The notes beneath the pieces were generated by a model. It saw only the letters and a program-made list of their open reading frames with translations. It was not told the DNA's origin and did no database searches. Shown here one piece after another: positions 51,504 through 59,332 of a stretch of 64,000 nt of DNA (position 1 is its first letter; the number at the start of each line of letters is the position of its first letter). The translations under genes and the position numbers were made by a program. The stretch comes from Pseudomonas sp. R4-35-07 (GTDB lineage: Bacteria; Pseudomonadota; Gammaproteobacteria; Pseudomonadales; Pseudomonadaceae): the NCBI RefSeq assembly GCF_003852235.1, contig NZ_CP027732.1, positions 1,922,001-1,986,000 on the forward strand, read 5' to 3'.

Positions 51504-51759
51504 GAGCAATACCTGAGCCAATCTAGACGCGATGGATGACAGTTTCATGTCGATGTCGTTTTTGAGGCGCTGATGTCGTTCGGCGCAGACATAGCGTAGA
51601 CCATGCCCAAGTGCCCGTAACGCCTGGACTTGGCCGATGTATTGCAGGGTGTGGTGCACGAGGGGGATGCGGCTGTCATCTGTCGGTCATCTGCAATGCC
51701 TAGGCTGGCGCAACATTGAGGTGGGACGTTTATGCAGCTTTATGTGCACTTGAATGGTG

Positions 51760-51773
51760 CTGGTCTAGTCCAG
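51760..51773. promoter_or_regulatory. GntR/UTRA operator candidate near gntR
   Basis: CTGGTCTAGTCCAG is a near-perfect palindrome of the TGGTCTAGACCA class, ending 13 bases before the regulator's start. It overlaps the place where the ribosome binding site or promoter would sit, suggesting autoregulation. Confidence 0.6.
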
Positions 51774-51786
51774 ATAGGTAACGTTG

Positions 51787-52500
51787 ATGCGTGACGAGGC
51801 AATCAAAGCGGTAACCTCCATCGGGCTGGCGCTGCAGGAGCAGATCGACCACGGCCTGTTGCCGCCCGCCAGCAAACTGCCCGCCGAGCGCAAGCTCAGC
51901 GAGTTGTTTGGTACCACTCGCATTACCGTGCGGGAAGCCTTGTTACAGCTTGAAGCCCAAGGGCAGATCTATCGCGAGGAGCGCCGAGGCTGGTTCGTCT
52001 CGCCGCCTCGGTTGGCTTACAACCTGATGCAGCGCAGCCACTTTCACGCGATGGTCAACGACCAGGGCCGGGTGGCATCGACCCAGGTGATTTCTGCGCG
52101 CCTGCAACCGGCATCGGCGGCGGTGTGCGCCTGGTTACAGTTGCCGGCGCTGTCCAGCGTGATCCAGATCTGCCGGGGACGGCGGATCGATGGGCGGCTG
52201 GTGCTGTACGTCGAGCACTACCTGAACCCGCAGTATTTTCCTGGGATCCTGGCGTGCGACTTGAATCAGTCGATGACCGAACTGTATGCGCGCAAGTACG
52301 ACTTGCACTATGGACGGGTGCGTTTCGAGATCGTACCGACCTCACTGCCGGTGGAGGCCGCCGCTGCGTTGCGCGTATCGGTGGGCAGCCCGGGCTTGCG
52401 GATCGCCCGGGTCAACTATGATCAGCACCAGCGCTTGATCGACTGCGACCTGGAGTTCTGGCGCCATGATGCGATTCATGTGGGGGTGGACGTGGTTTGA
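51787..52500 (+). CDS. GntR-family regulator with UTRA domain
   Basis: The 237-residue protein has an N-terminal GntR winged helix (SKLPAERKLSELFGTTRITV, then REALLQLEAQG) and a C-terminal UTRA ligand domain (about 85-235). This is the HutC/PhnF branch. PhnF and PhnR of this branch control phosphonate genes, while DasR and NagR relatives bind phosphosugars. Divergent from the importer operon with operator-like sites between, so it is almost certainly its local regulator. Confidence 0.92.
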   Translation: MRDEAIKAVTSIGLALQEQIDHGLLPPASKLPAERKLSELFGTTRITVREALLQLEAQGQIYREERRGWFVSPPRLAYNLMQRSHFHAMVNDQGRVASTQVISARLQPASAAVCAWLQLPALSSVIQICRGRRIDGRLVLYVEHYLNPQYFPGILACDLNQSMTELYARKYDLHYGRVRFEIVPTSLPVEAAAALRVSVGSPGLRIARVNYDQHQRLIDCDLEFWRHDAIHVGVDVV

Positions 52501-52515
52501 CGCTGGGCGAGGGGC

Positions 52516-53478
52516 TCAGGGCGTGAGTGCCTTGATCACCTGATCCACATTGGTTTGCAGCTCTGTCACCGGGTCGGCACCGTCCACATTCAATACCAGC
52601 AGGGTGGCGCCCCCAGCCGTGACCGCCGCTTTCACCGCCTCACTCGGCTGGCGGTGGTGCAGCACCGTCGCCACATCATTGGTTTTCAACTGCGCACTGA
52701 ACTGTTGCAGCGCTTCAGGCGTCCAGTCCGCATCCGGTCGTGCATCGGTACTGACCAGTTCCAGGTTCAGGCTGCTGACCAGATAGGCAAAGTGATCGCT
52801 CAAGCTGACCACACTCAGGTTATCGGCCTGGGCCAGGCGCGCCTCGCTGTCGGCGGCGAGCTTGAGCAGGCGCTGCTTGAGCGCGGCCAGGTTCGCGTCG
52901 ATCTGCGGTTTGGCGCCCGGCGCCAGGCGGCTCAGGTCGGCCGCCAATACATCGGCCATGCGCCCCATGTTGTTGCCCGACTGCCACGGTTGGCTGTTCA
53001 AGCCATCGCTGACGCCCGGCTGCACGGCGATGCCCGGTAAGCCGCCATCCACCGGGCGCGCAGCGTCCACTTCGACAATGCGGATATTGCTGCGCCGAGC
53101 CACGGGGTAGAGCGGGTCGTCCGCCCACAGCGAGCGCAGGCCGATGGCGGCATCGGCATCCTGGGCGAGTTGGCTCAGCGCTGGCGCACCGCGCCCGGTG
53201 AAGTACGACACTTGCCGCGAACCGGGCAGGTTGGCGGGGGCGGCGCGTTCGAGCTGCACATCGGTGCCTTTAAGCAGCACTTGCGCGAGGCCGTAGGTGA
53301 TCGGCAACGAGGCCAGCACCTTGACCGGTTTTACTGTGTTGGGCTTGGTCAGCGCAGCATGGCCAAGGCCATGGTTGGCGACGAAGTCCCTGGTTTGGAA
53401 GCCATCCACGACAGCGAGCGACGGGGTGCTGATCAGGCAAGCCATGGCCAGGGCCAGTGGGCGAAAGTCAGGGCGCAT
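52516..53478 (-). CDS. fpvF: Periplasmic metal-binding protein FpvF
   Basis: The 320-residue precursor has a signal peptide (MRPDFRPLALAMACLISTPS) and a ZnuA-like two-lobed fold. In P. aeruginosa FpvF partners with FpvC to receive pyoverdine-derived iron in the periplasm. The assignment rests on being the last of eight genes in the PA2403-PA2410 order. The frame upstream is noise; its ATG overlaps the fpvE stop (TAATG). It is convergent with the GntR gene. Confidence 0.82.
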   Translation of the reverse strand: MRPDFRPLALAMACLISTPSLAVVDGFQTRDFVANHGLGHAALTKPNTVKPVKVLASLPITYGLAQVLLKGTDVQLERAAPANLPGSRQVSYFTGRGAPALSQLAQDADAAIGLRSLWADDPLYPVARRSNIRIVEVDAARPVDGGLPGIAVQPGVSDGLNSQPWQSGNNMGRMADVLAADLSRLAPGAKPQIDANLAALKQRLLKLAADSEARLAQADNLSVVSLSDHFAYLVSSLNLELVSTDARPDADWTPEALQQFSAQLKTNDVATVLHHRQPSEAVKAAVTAGGATLLVLNVDGADPVTELQTNVDQVIKALTP

Positions 53479-54377
53479 TATCCAAGATTCCCTTTGAGGC
53501 TGGGCACTGTACCGCGCGCGATCGCGGCGAGGGCGAAGGCGATACCGGCGACCAGGATGATTGCGGCGCCGGAAGGCACCGGCAGGTCGAAGATGATCGG
53601 CAGCAGGATGCCGCACAGGGTGCTGACGGTCGCAATCGCCACCGACACCCAGAAGAACCCTTTGAGCGACTGGCTCAGCAGCCGCGCCGCCGCCGCCGGA
53701 ATCACCAGCAGCGCACCGACCAGGATGGCGCCGATCACCTTGACCGCCGCGACGGTGATCAGCGTCACCAGAATCACGAACAGATAGTCCAGGGTCTTCA
53801 CCGCCACCCCGCGCACCGCCGCCAATTGCGGGTTGAAGCTGGCGAGCATGATGCGGTTGTACAGCGGCAACGCCAGGGCCATCACCAGCGAACCGACGAC
53901 CGCGAGCACCAGCAGGTCGTTGCCATTGACCGTCAGCACCGAACCGAACAGCACGTTTTCCAGAATGTGCACATTGATCTTGCCGGCCAGGATCAGCAGC
54001 AGGCTTGCGCCCAGCGCCAGGGACACCGACAGGAATACGCCGATCAGCGTATCCGGCGCCAGGCCGGTACGGTTGCGCAGGTAGTTGAGCAGGATGCCGA
54101 ACAGCAGGCAGTAGCCGAACAGGCTGCCGTAGGGCCCGGTGTAGGGTTCCCCGAGCAGAATGCCCACGGCCACGCCGGTCAGCGCGGCATGGCCGACCGC
54201 TTCGGAGAAAAACGCAAAGCGCTTGACCACCACCAGTGTGCCCAGGCCGCCCAGCACCGGGCCGATCAGCAGGCCGGCGAGCAGGGCGTTGACCACAAAG
54301 CCGTAGGCCAGTGCCTCGGGCAGATAACCGGCAGAGGCCCAGCCCTGGACCATCAGGCGAAACGCTTCATAACTCAT
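53478..54377 (-). CDS. fpvE: Metal ABC permease FpvE
   Basis: The 299-residue protein is a ZnuB/MntB-type permease with about eight membrane segments and typical loops (FAFFSEAVGHAALTGVAVG, then LVGALLVIPAAAARLLSQS). It imports iron freed from pyoverdine. The ATG at 54377 overlaps fpvD by four bases. Confidence 0.88.
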   Translation of the reverse strand: MSYEAFRLMVQGWASAGYLPEALAYGFVVNALLAGLLIGPVLGGLGTLVVVKRFAFFSEAVGHAALTGVAVGILLGEPYTGPYGSLFGYCLLFGILLNYLRNRTGLAPDTLIGVFLSVSLALGASLLLILAGKINVHILENVLFGSVLTVNGNDLLVLAVVGSLVMALALPLYNRIMLASFNPQLAAVRGVAVKTLDYLFVILVTLITVAAVKVIGAILVGALLVIPAAAARLLSQSLKGFFWVSVAIATVSTLCGILLPIIFDLPVPSGAAIILVAGIAFALAAIARGTVPSLKGNLG

Positions 54378-55117
54378 TGCGCCAGGCTCCGAGGGTGGGT
54401 GGAGAACAGGGTCAGCAGGCGGTCGGGGGTGAGGGCCTGTTTCGGCGTGGCGTCGAACAGTACGCGGCGGTTCAAGCCGGTCACGCGGTCGGCCAGGCGC
54501 CCGACTGCCTCGAGGTCGTGCTCGATCCACAGCACGGTAATCCCGGCCAGTCGCCAGTCATTCAACAGTCGCTCGAACACCTGGATACCGGCCTCATCGA
54601 GGGCCGACATCGGTTCATCCAGCACCAGCAATTGCGGCGCCGGAATCAGCCCCTGAGCCAGCAATACCCGTTGGCGTTCACCGCCGGACAAGGCGCCCAT
54701 GCGCCGCTTGCGCTTGTCCTGCATGCCGACCCGTTCCAGCGCCTCGCCAATCGCGCCGGCGTAGTGCCGGGACAGGCCGAGAAACGCCGGCCGCCGCTGG
54801 CACATGGCGGCCATGAAATCATCCACGGTCATCGGCAAACCCCGGTCGAACTCCAGGGCCTGGGGCACATAGCCAATGGTGCCGGGGCTGCCCGGCCACT
54901 CCAGGCTCAAGCGGCCCTGGTGCGGCGTTTGCCCGAGCAGGGTCTTGATCAGCGAGCTTTTGCCGCCGCCATTCGGGCCGACCAACGCGTGAATGCTGCC
55001 GGGCCGTACCTGAAAGCTCACCTCATCGAGAATAACGGTGCGGCCCAAGGTCAGCGACACCTGGTCAAAGTCGAGGGTCGGGCCACAGGCCAGGTTCAGC
55101 GGTTGCGCCGCCGTCAT
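54374..55117 (-). CDS. fpvD: Metal ABC ATPase FpvD
   Basis: The 247-residue ATPase has Walker A (GPNGGGKSSLI), signature LSGGERQRV, Walker B (LLVLDEPMSALD) and switch His (WIEHDLEAV). It energises FpvE. Four-base overlaps on both sides show tight co-translation. Confidence 0.9.
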   Translation of the reverse strand: MTAAQPLNLACGPTLDFDQVSLTLGRTVILDEVSFQVRPGSIHALVGPNGGGKSSLIKTLLGQTPHQGRLSLEWPGSPGTIGYVPQALEFDRGLPMTVDDFMAAMCQRRPAFLGLSRHYAGAIGEALERVGMQDKRKRRMGALSGGERQRVLLAQGLIPAPQLLVLDEPMSALDEAGIQVFERLLNDWRLAGITVLWIEHDLEAVGRLADRVTGLNRRVLFDATPKQALTPDRLLTLFSTHPRSLAQ

Positions 55118-56034
55118 GTTCCCGACTCCTGGATCGCGCGAACCACGGTGTCGAGGTTGCCGGTCATTTCCACCTCATACTTTTGCGCGCTGTATTCACC
55201 GTAGGAAATATGCGACAGCGGATACAGCTTGACCCCGGATTCCCGTTGGATTGTGTCGACATAGGAAGACGGGAAATCCATTTCCGAGAAAATCACTTTC
55301 ACGTCCAGGGCGCGCAGTTCATCAATGGTTTTTTTCAACTGGCTGGGGCTGGGCTCGATACCGTGGGCCGGTTCGACCACGGCGGTGACTTCCAGGCCGA
55401 ACTCGCGCAGCAGGTAGTCGTAGGCCGCGTGTACCGTGGCCACGCGCAGGTCCGGGTTGGGCGCACTGGTCAGCTTGGCCAGGGCATCGGCGCGCATCTG
55501 GCGCAGGCGTTTGCCGTAGGCGCGGGCGTTCTGGGTGTAGGTCTTGGCGTTGTCCGGGTCGAGCTTGCCCAGCTCGCGGGCGATGTTGTTGACCTGGGCA
55601 ATCGACGCACTGATCGACAGGAACGTGTGCGGGTTGACCACCTTGCCCGCACCGCGCGCGGCATTGCCGGTGGCGGCCAGCAAAGGCACGTTGGCGTTGG
55701 CTTCGATCACCGGGATGTCCGGGCGCTCGCTGGTGGCGATCATGCGGTCGGCGAAGTCATCATGCCCCACGCCATTGAGCACGATCACGTCCAGGGTGCC
55801 GATGCGCTTGATGTCTTCGGCGCGCGGCTCGTAGGCATGGGGGTTGAACCCGGCCGGAATCAGTGGCACCACCTCGGCCTTGTCGCCGACGATGTTTGCC
55901 ACGTAGCTGTAGTAAGGATGCAAGGTGATGCCGATGCGCAGGCGTTTACCCGCCTCGGCGTTCGCCAGGGGCGCGAGCATCAGGCTGAACAGGCCAACCA
56001 GCAACAGGCGCAACAGGGGAGATGAAATGGACAT
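55114..56034 (-). CDS. fpvC: Periplasmic metal-binding protein FpvC
   Basis: The 306-residue precursor has a signal peptide (MSISSPLLRLLLVGLFSLML) and a cluster 9 (ZnuA/PsaA-type) fold. Likely metal ligands are His in NPHAYEPRAED, His in NPHTFLS, Glu/His in VEPAHGIEP and Glu-Asp in FSEMDFPS. It has a shorter His-rich loop than ZnuA, consistent with iron rather than zinc. An ATG two codons earlier is equally possible. Confidence 0.85.
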   Translation of the reverse strand: MSISSPLLRLLLVGLFSLMLAPLANAEAGKRLRIGITLHPYYSYVANIVGDKAEVVPLIPAGFNPHAYEPRAEDIKRIGTLDVIVLNGVGHDDFADRMIATSERPDIPVIEANANVPLLAATGNAARGAGKVVNPHTFLSISASIAQVNNIARELGKLDPDNAKTYTQNARAYGKRLRQMRADALAKLTSAPNPDLRVATVHAAYDYLLREFGLEVTAVVEPAHGIEPSPSQLKKTIDELRALDVKVIFSEMDFPSSYVDTIQRESGVKLYPLSHISYGEYSAQKYEVEMTGNLDTVVRAIQESGT

Positions 56035-56053
56035 GGGCAATCGGTCTTCTCGT

Positions 56054-56614
56054 TCAGTGGCGGTGCTGGCGGGTCACGCCAGCATCGAATTGCGCGACCA
56101 CTTGCCGCCAGCCGGCAGCGATCAGCGCCTGGTCAGTGAGGTCGGAGGGGGCAGCCAGGTCGTTGCCACGGTTGAGCCAGATATCCGGCTCGGTGCCCTG
56201 CACGCGCATCAACAGCGAACCGCTGGTGCCCGGTGCCTGGCTCAAGCCCAGGTAGGCCGAGGGGGCGAGCAGCCGCCAGCGATGATCGCCACGGCTGACG
56301 GAACTGGCGTCCTGGGCAAACGGCGCAAAGCCCTCCTGGGCCAACTGGTTCGGTGTCGGCAGGGCGTTTTGCTCCTGCTGCAGCAAGTGGATTTCATCCA
56401 GGGTCACGCGCAGGTCGGCGTAGATGCCCTGTTCGGCGGCGCTCAGGTCGCGTCGGGCATCCAGTTGGTGGCTTGGCACCGTTGCGAGCTGCTGGGTCTC
56501 ACCGTGCAAGGCCACCACCGTTCCCGACACCGCCAGGATGATCAGGCACAGCAACAGCACGTAAAGGGTTTCATGACCCGCGCCGGCCGGGCGCACTACT
56601 TGTACGGTACTCAT
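56054..56614 (-). CDS. fpvK: FpvK (DUF6162 membrane protein)
   Basis: The 186-residue protein has one membrane segment (about 16-38) and a periplasmic domain. In P. aeruginosa FpvK helps the FpvG reductase complex release iron from pyoverdine. Assigned by position and size. Confidence 0.8.
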   Translation of the reverse strand: MSTVQVVRPAGAGHETLYVLLLCLIILAVSGTVVALHGETQQLATVPSHQLDARRDLSAAEQGIYADLRVTLDEIHLLQQEQNALPTPNQLAQEGFAPFAQDASSVSRGDHRWRLLAPSAYLGLSQAPGTSGSLLMRVQGTEPDIWLNRGNDLAAPSDLTDQALIAAGWRQVVAQFDAGVTRQHRH

Positions 56615-56940
56615 GGCGCCTGGATATCCGCTTGGTCGATTTCCACCACATGACCGGGGCCGGCATCGAACAGCACATAGAATTCGGCCGCGGGTTTCTT
56701 GAAGGTCAGGGTCGAATCCTCACCGAGCTTGCCCGGCACCAGGATGGTCTCGTCGTAGCCGATCACATCCAGGGTCACGCCCGGAGCGCCGCTGCCATCG
56801 GAGAACCCCCCTTTGCACTGGATCTGCTCGCCGGGGATTTCCTTGCATTCGCACATCGGGTTGTGGGCGAAGGCCACGTCAGTGAAGCCGGCGCTCAGCA
56901 CTAGCACGCCAGCGGCGCGCATCAGGCGCTTGAACATCAT
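56611..56940 (-). CDS. fpvJ: FpvJ (small exported Cys-containing protein)
   Basis: The 109-residue protein has a signal or anchor segment (about 5-25) followed by AHNPMCECKEIPGEQIQC, giving three Cys residues that could hold metal or take part in redox chemistry. The rest is a beta-rich domain. Its start overlaps the fpvH stop (ATGA); the longer open frame (57048) lies inside fpvH and is not real. Confidence 0.8.
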   Translation of the reverse strand: MMFKRLMRAAGVLVLSAGFTDVAFAHNPMCECKEIPGEQIQCKGGFSDGSGAPGVTLDVIGYDETILVPGKLGEDSTLTFKKPAAEFYVLFDAGPGHVVEIDQADIQAP

Positions 56941-57473
56941 GGTTTGACTCCTTGCTTGTTCAGCCAGGCAACAGTGGCGGGCGAGGCCTGGCTCAGTGGA
57001 ATGGAACCCTGGTGCATGCTGCCGTCCCAGCCTTCCATGGTGACCCACAGTTCAGCGTCGACCGGCGTGCGTTCCGGCACCGGCAGGACGGCGCCCATGC
57101 GGTAGGGCGTGCCAAAGAAGATCACCCCGGCGGCCCGCAGGCTGCGCGGTTTGCCGATGCGCAGGTAAGTCGCCTTGACCTGCTCGGCGCAGGTGGCGCA
57201 CAGGGCGGCGTTAAAGGTTTTCATCGGGCCGGCCGGGTCCGGGCGCGGGCCTTCGTTGCGAAATTCCGCGAGGGTCAGGCTCCAGGGGCCGACTTGAACG
57301 TCCCCGGCGACCCGCTCGCCGATGCCGGCATCGCCGCGAAACAGCGCGGCATCGGCGAAATACTTGGGCATAAACCCTAGCGGCACCAGCAGCAGCAGGA
57401 TGTTTATATGAAAACGCCACTTCAGCCAGCATGCGCGCAGGGGTGAAGAGGGTTTGGCCGCGACCTTGCTCAT
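56937..57473 (-). CDS. fpvH: FpvH (membrane protein with a CxxC motif)
   Basis: The 178-residue protein has one membrane segment (about 22-42) and a periplasmic domain with CATC at about 92-95. In P. aeruginosa FpvH assists FpvG in ferripyoverdine reduction. One-base overlap with fpvG. Confidence 0.8.
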   Translation of the reverse strand: MSKVAAKPSSPLRACWLKWRFHINILLLLVPLGFMPKYFADAALFRGDAGIGERVAGDVQVGPWSLTLAEFRNEGPRPDPAGPMKTFNAALCATCAEQVKATYLRIGKPRSLRAAGVIFFGTPYRMGAVLPVPERTPVDAELWVTMEGWDGSMHQGSIPLSQASPATVAWLNKQGVKP

Positions 57474-58672
57474 CAGTGCGTCTCCGAGGTTTCAGCCTGC
57501 AGGGCAGGGATGGGCACAGGCGGGCGCTGGGTCTTGGCCTCGCGTTTGAGAGCGTGGAGGGTGGCCAGGGCGGTGCGCTTGGTCCAGATCAGCAAGCCGC
57601 TCAGCACCATCATGCTCAGCACCAGGCCGAAGAAGGCCCAGATCAGCTTGATCCACAGGCCACCGAAGTCACCGGTGTGCAGCGGGCGCATGGACTCGGT
57701 GACGAACTCCAGCGTGGTGCGGTCGGACAACAGGTGCGAGACCGCGATTTCACCGCTGTAGGGGTTCAGTTGCGCGGTCTGGAACATCAGCGGGTACCAG
57801 CCGCGCCCGCCGATCTGCAGGTGGCTGTAGGCATTGAGGGGCAGGAAGGCAAACGTGGCCTCCAGCCCGGGAATGCGCTGGGTGGCGATCTTGATCGCTT
57901 CGTCCAGGGCAATCATCGGGGCAGGCACGCCGGGGGCGGACAGCGGTACCTTCTCCCGGGCAATCACCGGCACGATGGGCTCGCTGGAGATGGAAATCTG
58001 ATTGTCGGCCAGGGTCGCCTCGATCAGGAACCAGGTGCCGGTAATGGAAATGACGGCGATGAACCAGATCGACCAGATACCGCTCAGGCGGTGAAAGTCA
58101 CCCCAGAAGATGCGCGCGCCGTGGCGGATGCGCAGGGTGGGGCGCAAAAAGCCTTTCCAGAAACGCTTGTACACCACCAGACCGGTGACCAATGAGGCCA
58201 GCAAGGGCAGGCCGAGCAGCGACACCAGGTACCAACCCCAGCTGTAGCCATTGGTGAACGGCACCAACCACCAGCCGTGCAGGGCACGGGTAAATTGCTT
58301 GAAGTCGAACGACGGGCTGATGCCCTGGATGGCGCCCGTGTAGGGGTTGGCATAGGCCTCGACCGAACGCCCGTCCGGGTAGCTGAGACCGACGGTCAAC
58401 GCGAAGTGTGATTCGTCGGGGCGGATGATCGAGCGCACGATGACTTGGGGCTCGTCGTGCTTGATGGCGGCGATTACCTGGTCGAAGCTCAGCGGCTGGG
58501 CATCATCCGACGGCTTGGTCGCCCGGATATCCGGGTTGGCCAGCCAGACGATTTCCTGGCTGACCACCGCCAGGGTGCCGGTGACGCAGACGATCAGTAC
58601 AAAGAACCAGATGGGCAGCGCCAGCCAGCTGTGTACGAGAAACCAGAGTTTTGAGCGTGACTTCTTCGACAT
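57473..58672 (-). CDS. fpvG: FpvG (PepSY-type ferripyoverdine reductase)
   Basis: The 399-residue protein has four membrane segments (about 9-35, 145-168, 198-220, 345-370) and PepSY periplasmic regions. Conserved membrane His residues (LVHSWL, ALHGWW, DFHRLSG, LHTGDFGG) are placed to bind heme and pass electrons to the periplasm. FpvG reduces pyoverdine-bound Fe(III) so that iron is released. This is the first gene of the operon, behind a candidate Fur box. Confidence 0.88.
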   Translation of the reverse strand: MSKKSRSKLWFLVHSWLALPIWFFVLIVCVTGTLAVVSQEIVWLANPDIRATKPSDDAQPLSFDQVIAAIKHDEPQVIVRSIIRPDESHFALTVGLSYPDGRSVEAYANPYTGAIQGISPSFDFKQFTRALHGWWLVPFTNGYSWGWYLVSLLGLPLLASLVTGLVVYKRFWKGFLRPTLRIRHGARIFWGDFHRLSGIWSIWFIAVISITGTWFLIEATLADNQISISSEPIVPVIAREKVPLSAPGVPAPMIALDEAIKIATQRIPGLEATFAFLPLNAYSHLQIGGRGWYPLMFQTAQLNPYSGEIAVSHLLSDRTTLEFVTESMRPLHTGDFGGLWIKLIWAFFGLVLSMMVLSGLLIWTKRTALATLHALKREAKTQRPPVPIPALQAETSETH

Positions 58673-59148
58673 GTGAATGAGGGTCTTGATCGGAGGGGGC
58701 GATGGAAGCCCGGAAAAGGCCAGTCGTAGCTTTTGCTGACGCGACGGGCTGTATCTAAGTTAAGACGGATGAGAATGAGAAATCCCCAAGGGGGAAATGA
58801 AAGAAAATGTTTCAGGCTCACCGGGGGTGGCCTGCGCAGGGGCAATGATCGTGCCTGATTGCACTGAGGGATGGGGTGCAAGCGAAGCGCACGGCGAGGC
58901 TGAGTGGCTAGCGTTGAAGTACGTAGTTACATAAGTATAAAAATAATTTGGCGGGTTATTTGCTGTGCTATTTACTTTTTAAATTAACCCATGTGAGCGG
59001 CTGGATACCCATGCCTGCGGGGGTAGGCAAAGGTGCGGTTTAAAACCAGAAAAAAACAAAGGATATTGTATTGACGGTATCGGAAGCTTCGGCTTAAGTA
59101 GGTATCGGCTTGGAAGTCAGATAATTTTAAAAAAAAGGAAGTTGCTAT
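58673..59148. other. Divergent intergenic region between fpvG and the KamA cassette
   Basis: These 476 bases contain the fpvG leader and promoter with a possible Fur box (58767-58783). From about 58910 to 59150 the DNA becomes clearly more AT-rich than the rest of the window, with no gene or repeat seen. The AT-rich part is the natural promoter region of the plus-strand cassette. Confidence 0.55.
58767..58783. promoter_or_regulatory. Possible Fur box upstream of fpvG
   Basis: GATGAGAATGAGAAATC resembles overlapping GATAAT-type hexamers of the Fur site. It lies about 95 bases upstream of the fpvG start, where a promoter is expected. The match is partial. Confidence 0.45.
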
Positions 59149-59232
59149 ATGACCGTATTCATCGTTTATCCGAACCCTCAGATAATAAATTCCTGTCACT
59201 TTCCAGCGGGGCTGATTGCATCGGCCAGCTGA
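59149..59232 (+). CDS. Possible 27-codon leader ORF before the kamA-like gene
   Basis: An ATG at 59149 follows AAAAAAAGGAAG with seven bases of spacing, one of the best ribosome binding sites in the window. It starts a 27-codon frame (MTVFIVYPNPQIINSCHFPA and seven more residues) ending TGA at 59230-59232. It resembles no known peptide. It may be a translated leader that controls the cassette, a genuine small peptide, or chance. Confidence 0.3.
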   Translation: MTVFIVYPNPQIINSCHFPAGLIASAS

Positions 59233-59332
59233 TCGTCGCCTGTCACTTAAGTCGATTGTCATTGTTGCGAATATCGCTGTTCCCGAGAGGGAAGGGCACG
59301 CATTCATATGCCTGAACAGAGAGTACCCACTC

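Larger units (their letters stand above)
51440..51786. other. Divergent promoter region of the importer and its regulator
   Basis: This gap of about 347 bases separates the binding-protein gene from the GntR gene. It holds two TGGTCTAG-type operator candidates described separately and a half-site (ATCTAGAC, 51521-51528). No gene was seen. Confidence 0.6.

Noticed and set aside
53479..53616. Upstream extension of fpvF frame
   Set aside because: It lies inside fpvE and has an Arg/Pro-rich composition typical of an out-of-frame translation. The ATG at 53478 follows with a proper signal peptide.
59308..59332. ATG at 59308 as start of the kamA-like gene
   Set aside because: It is in another reading frame from the radical SAM protein.
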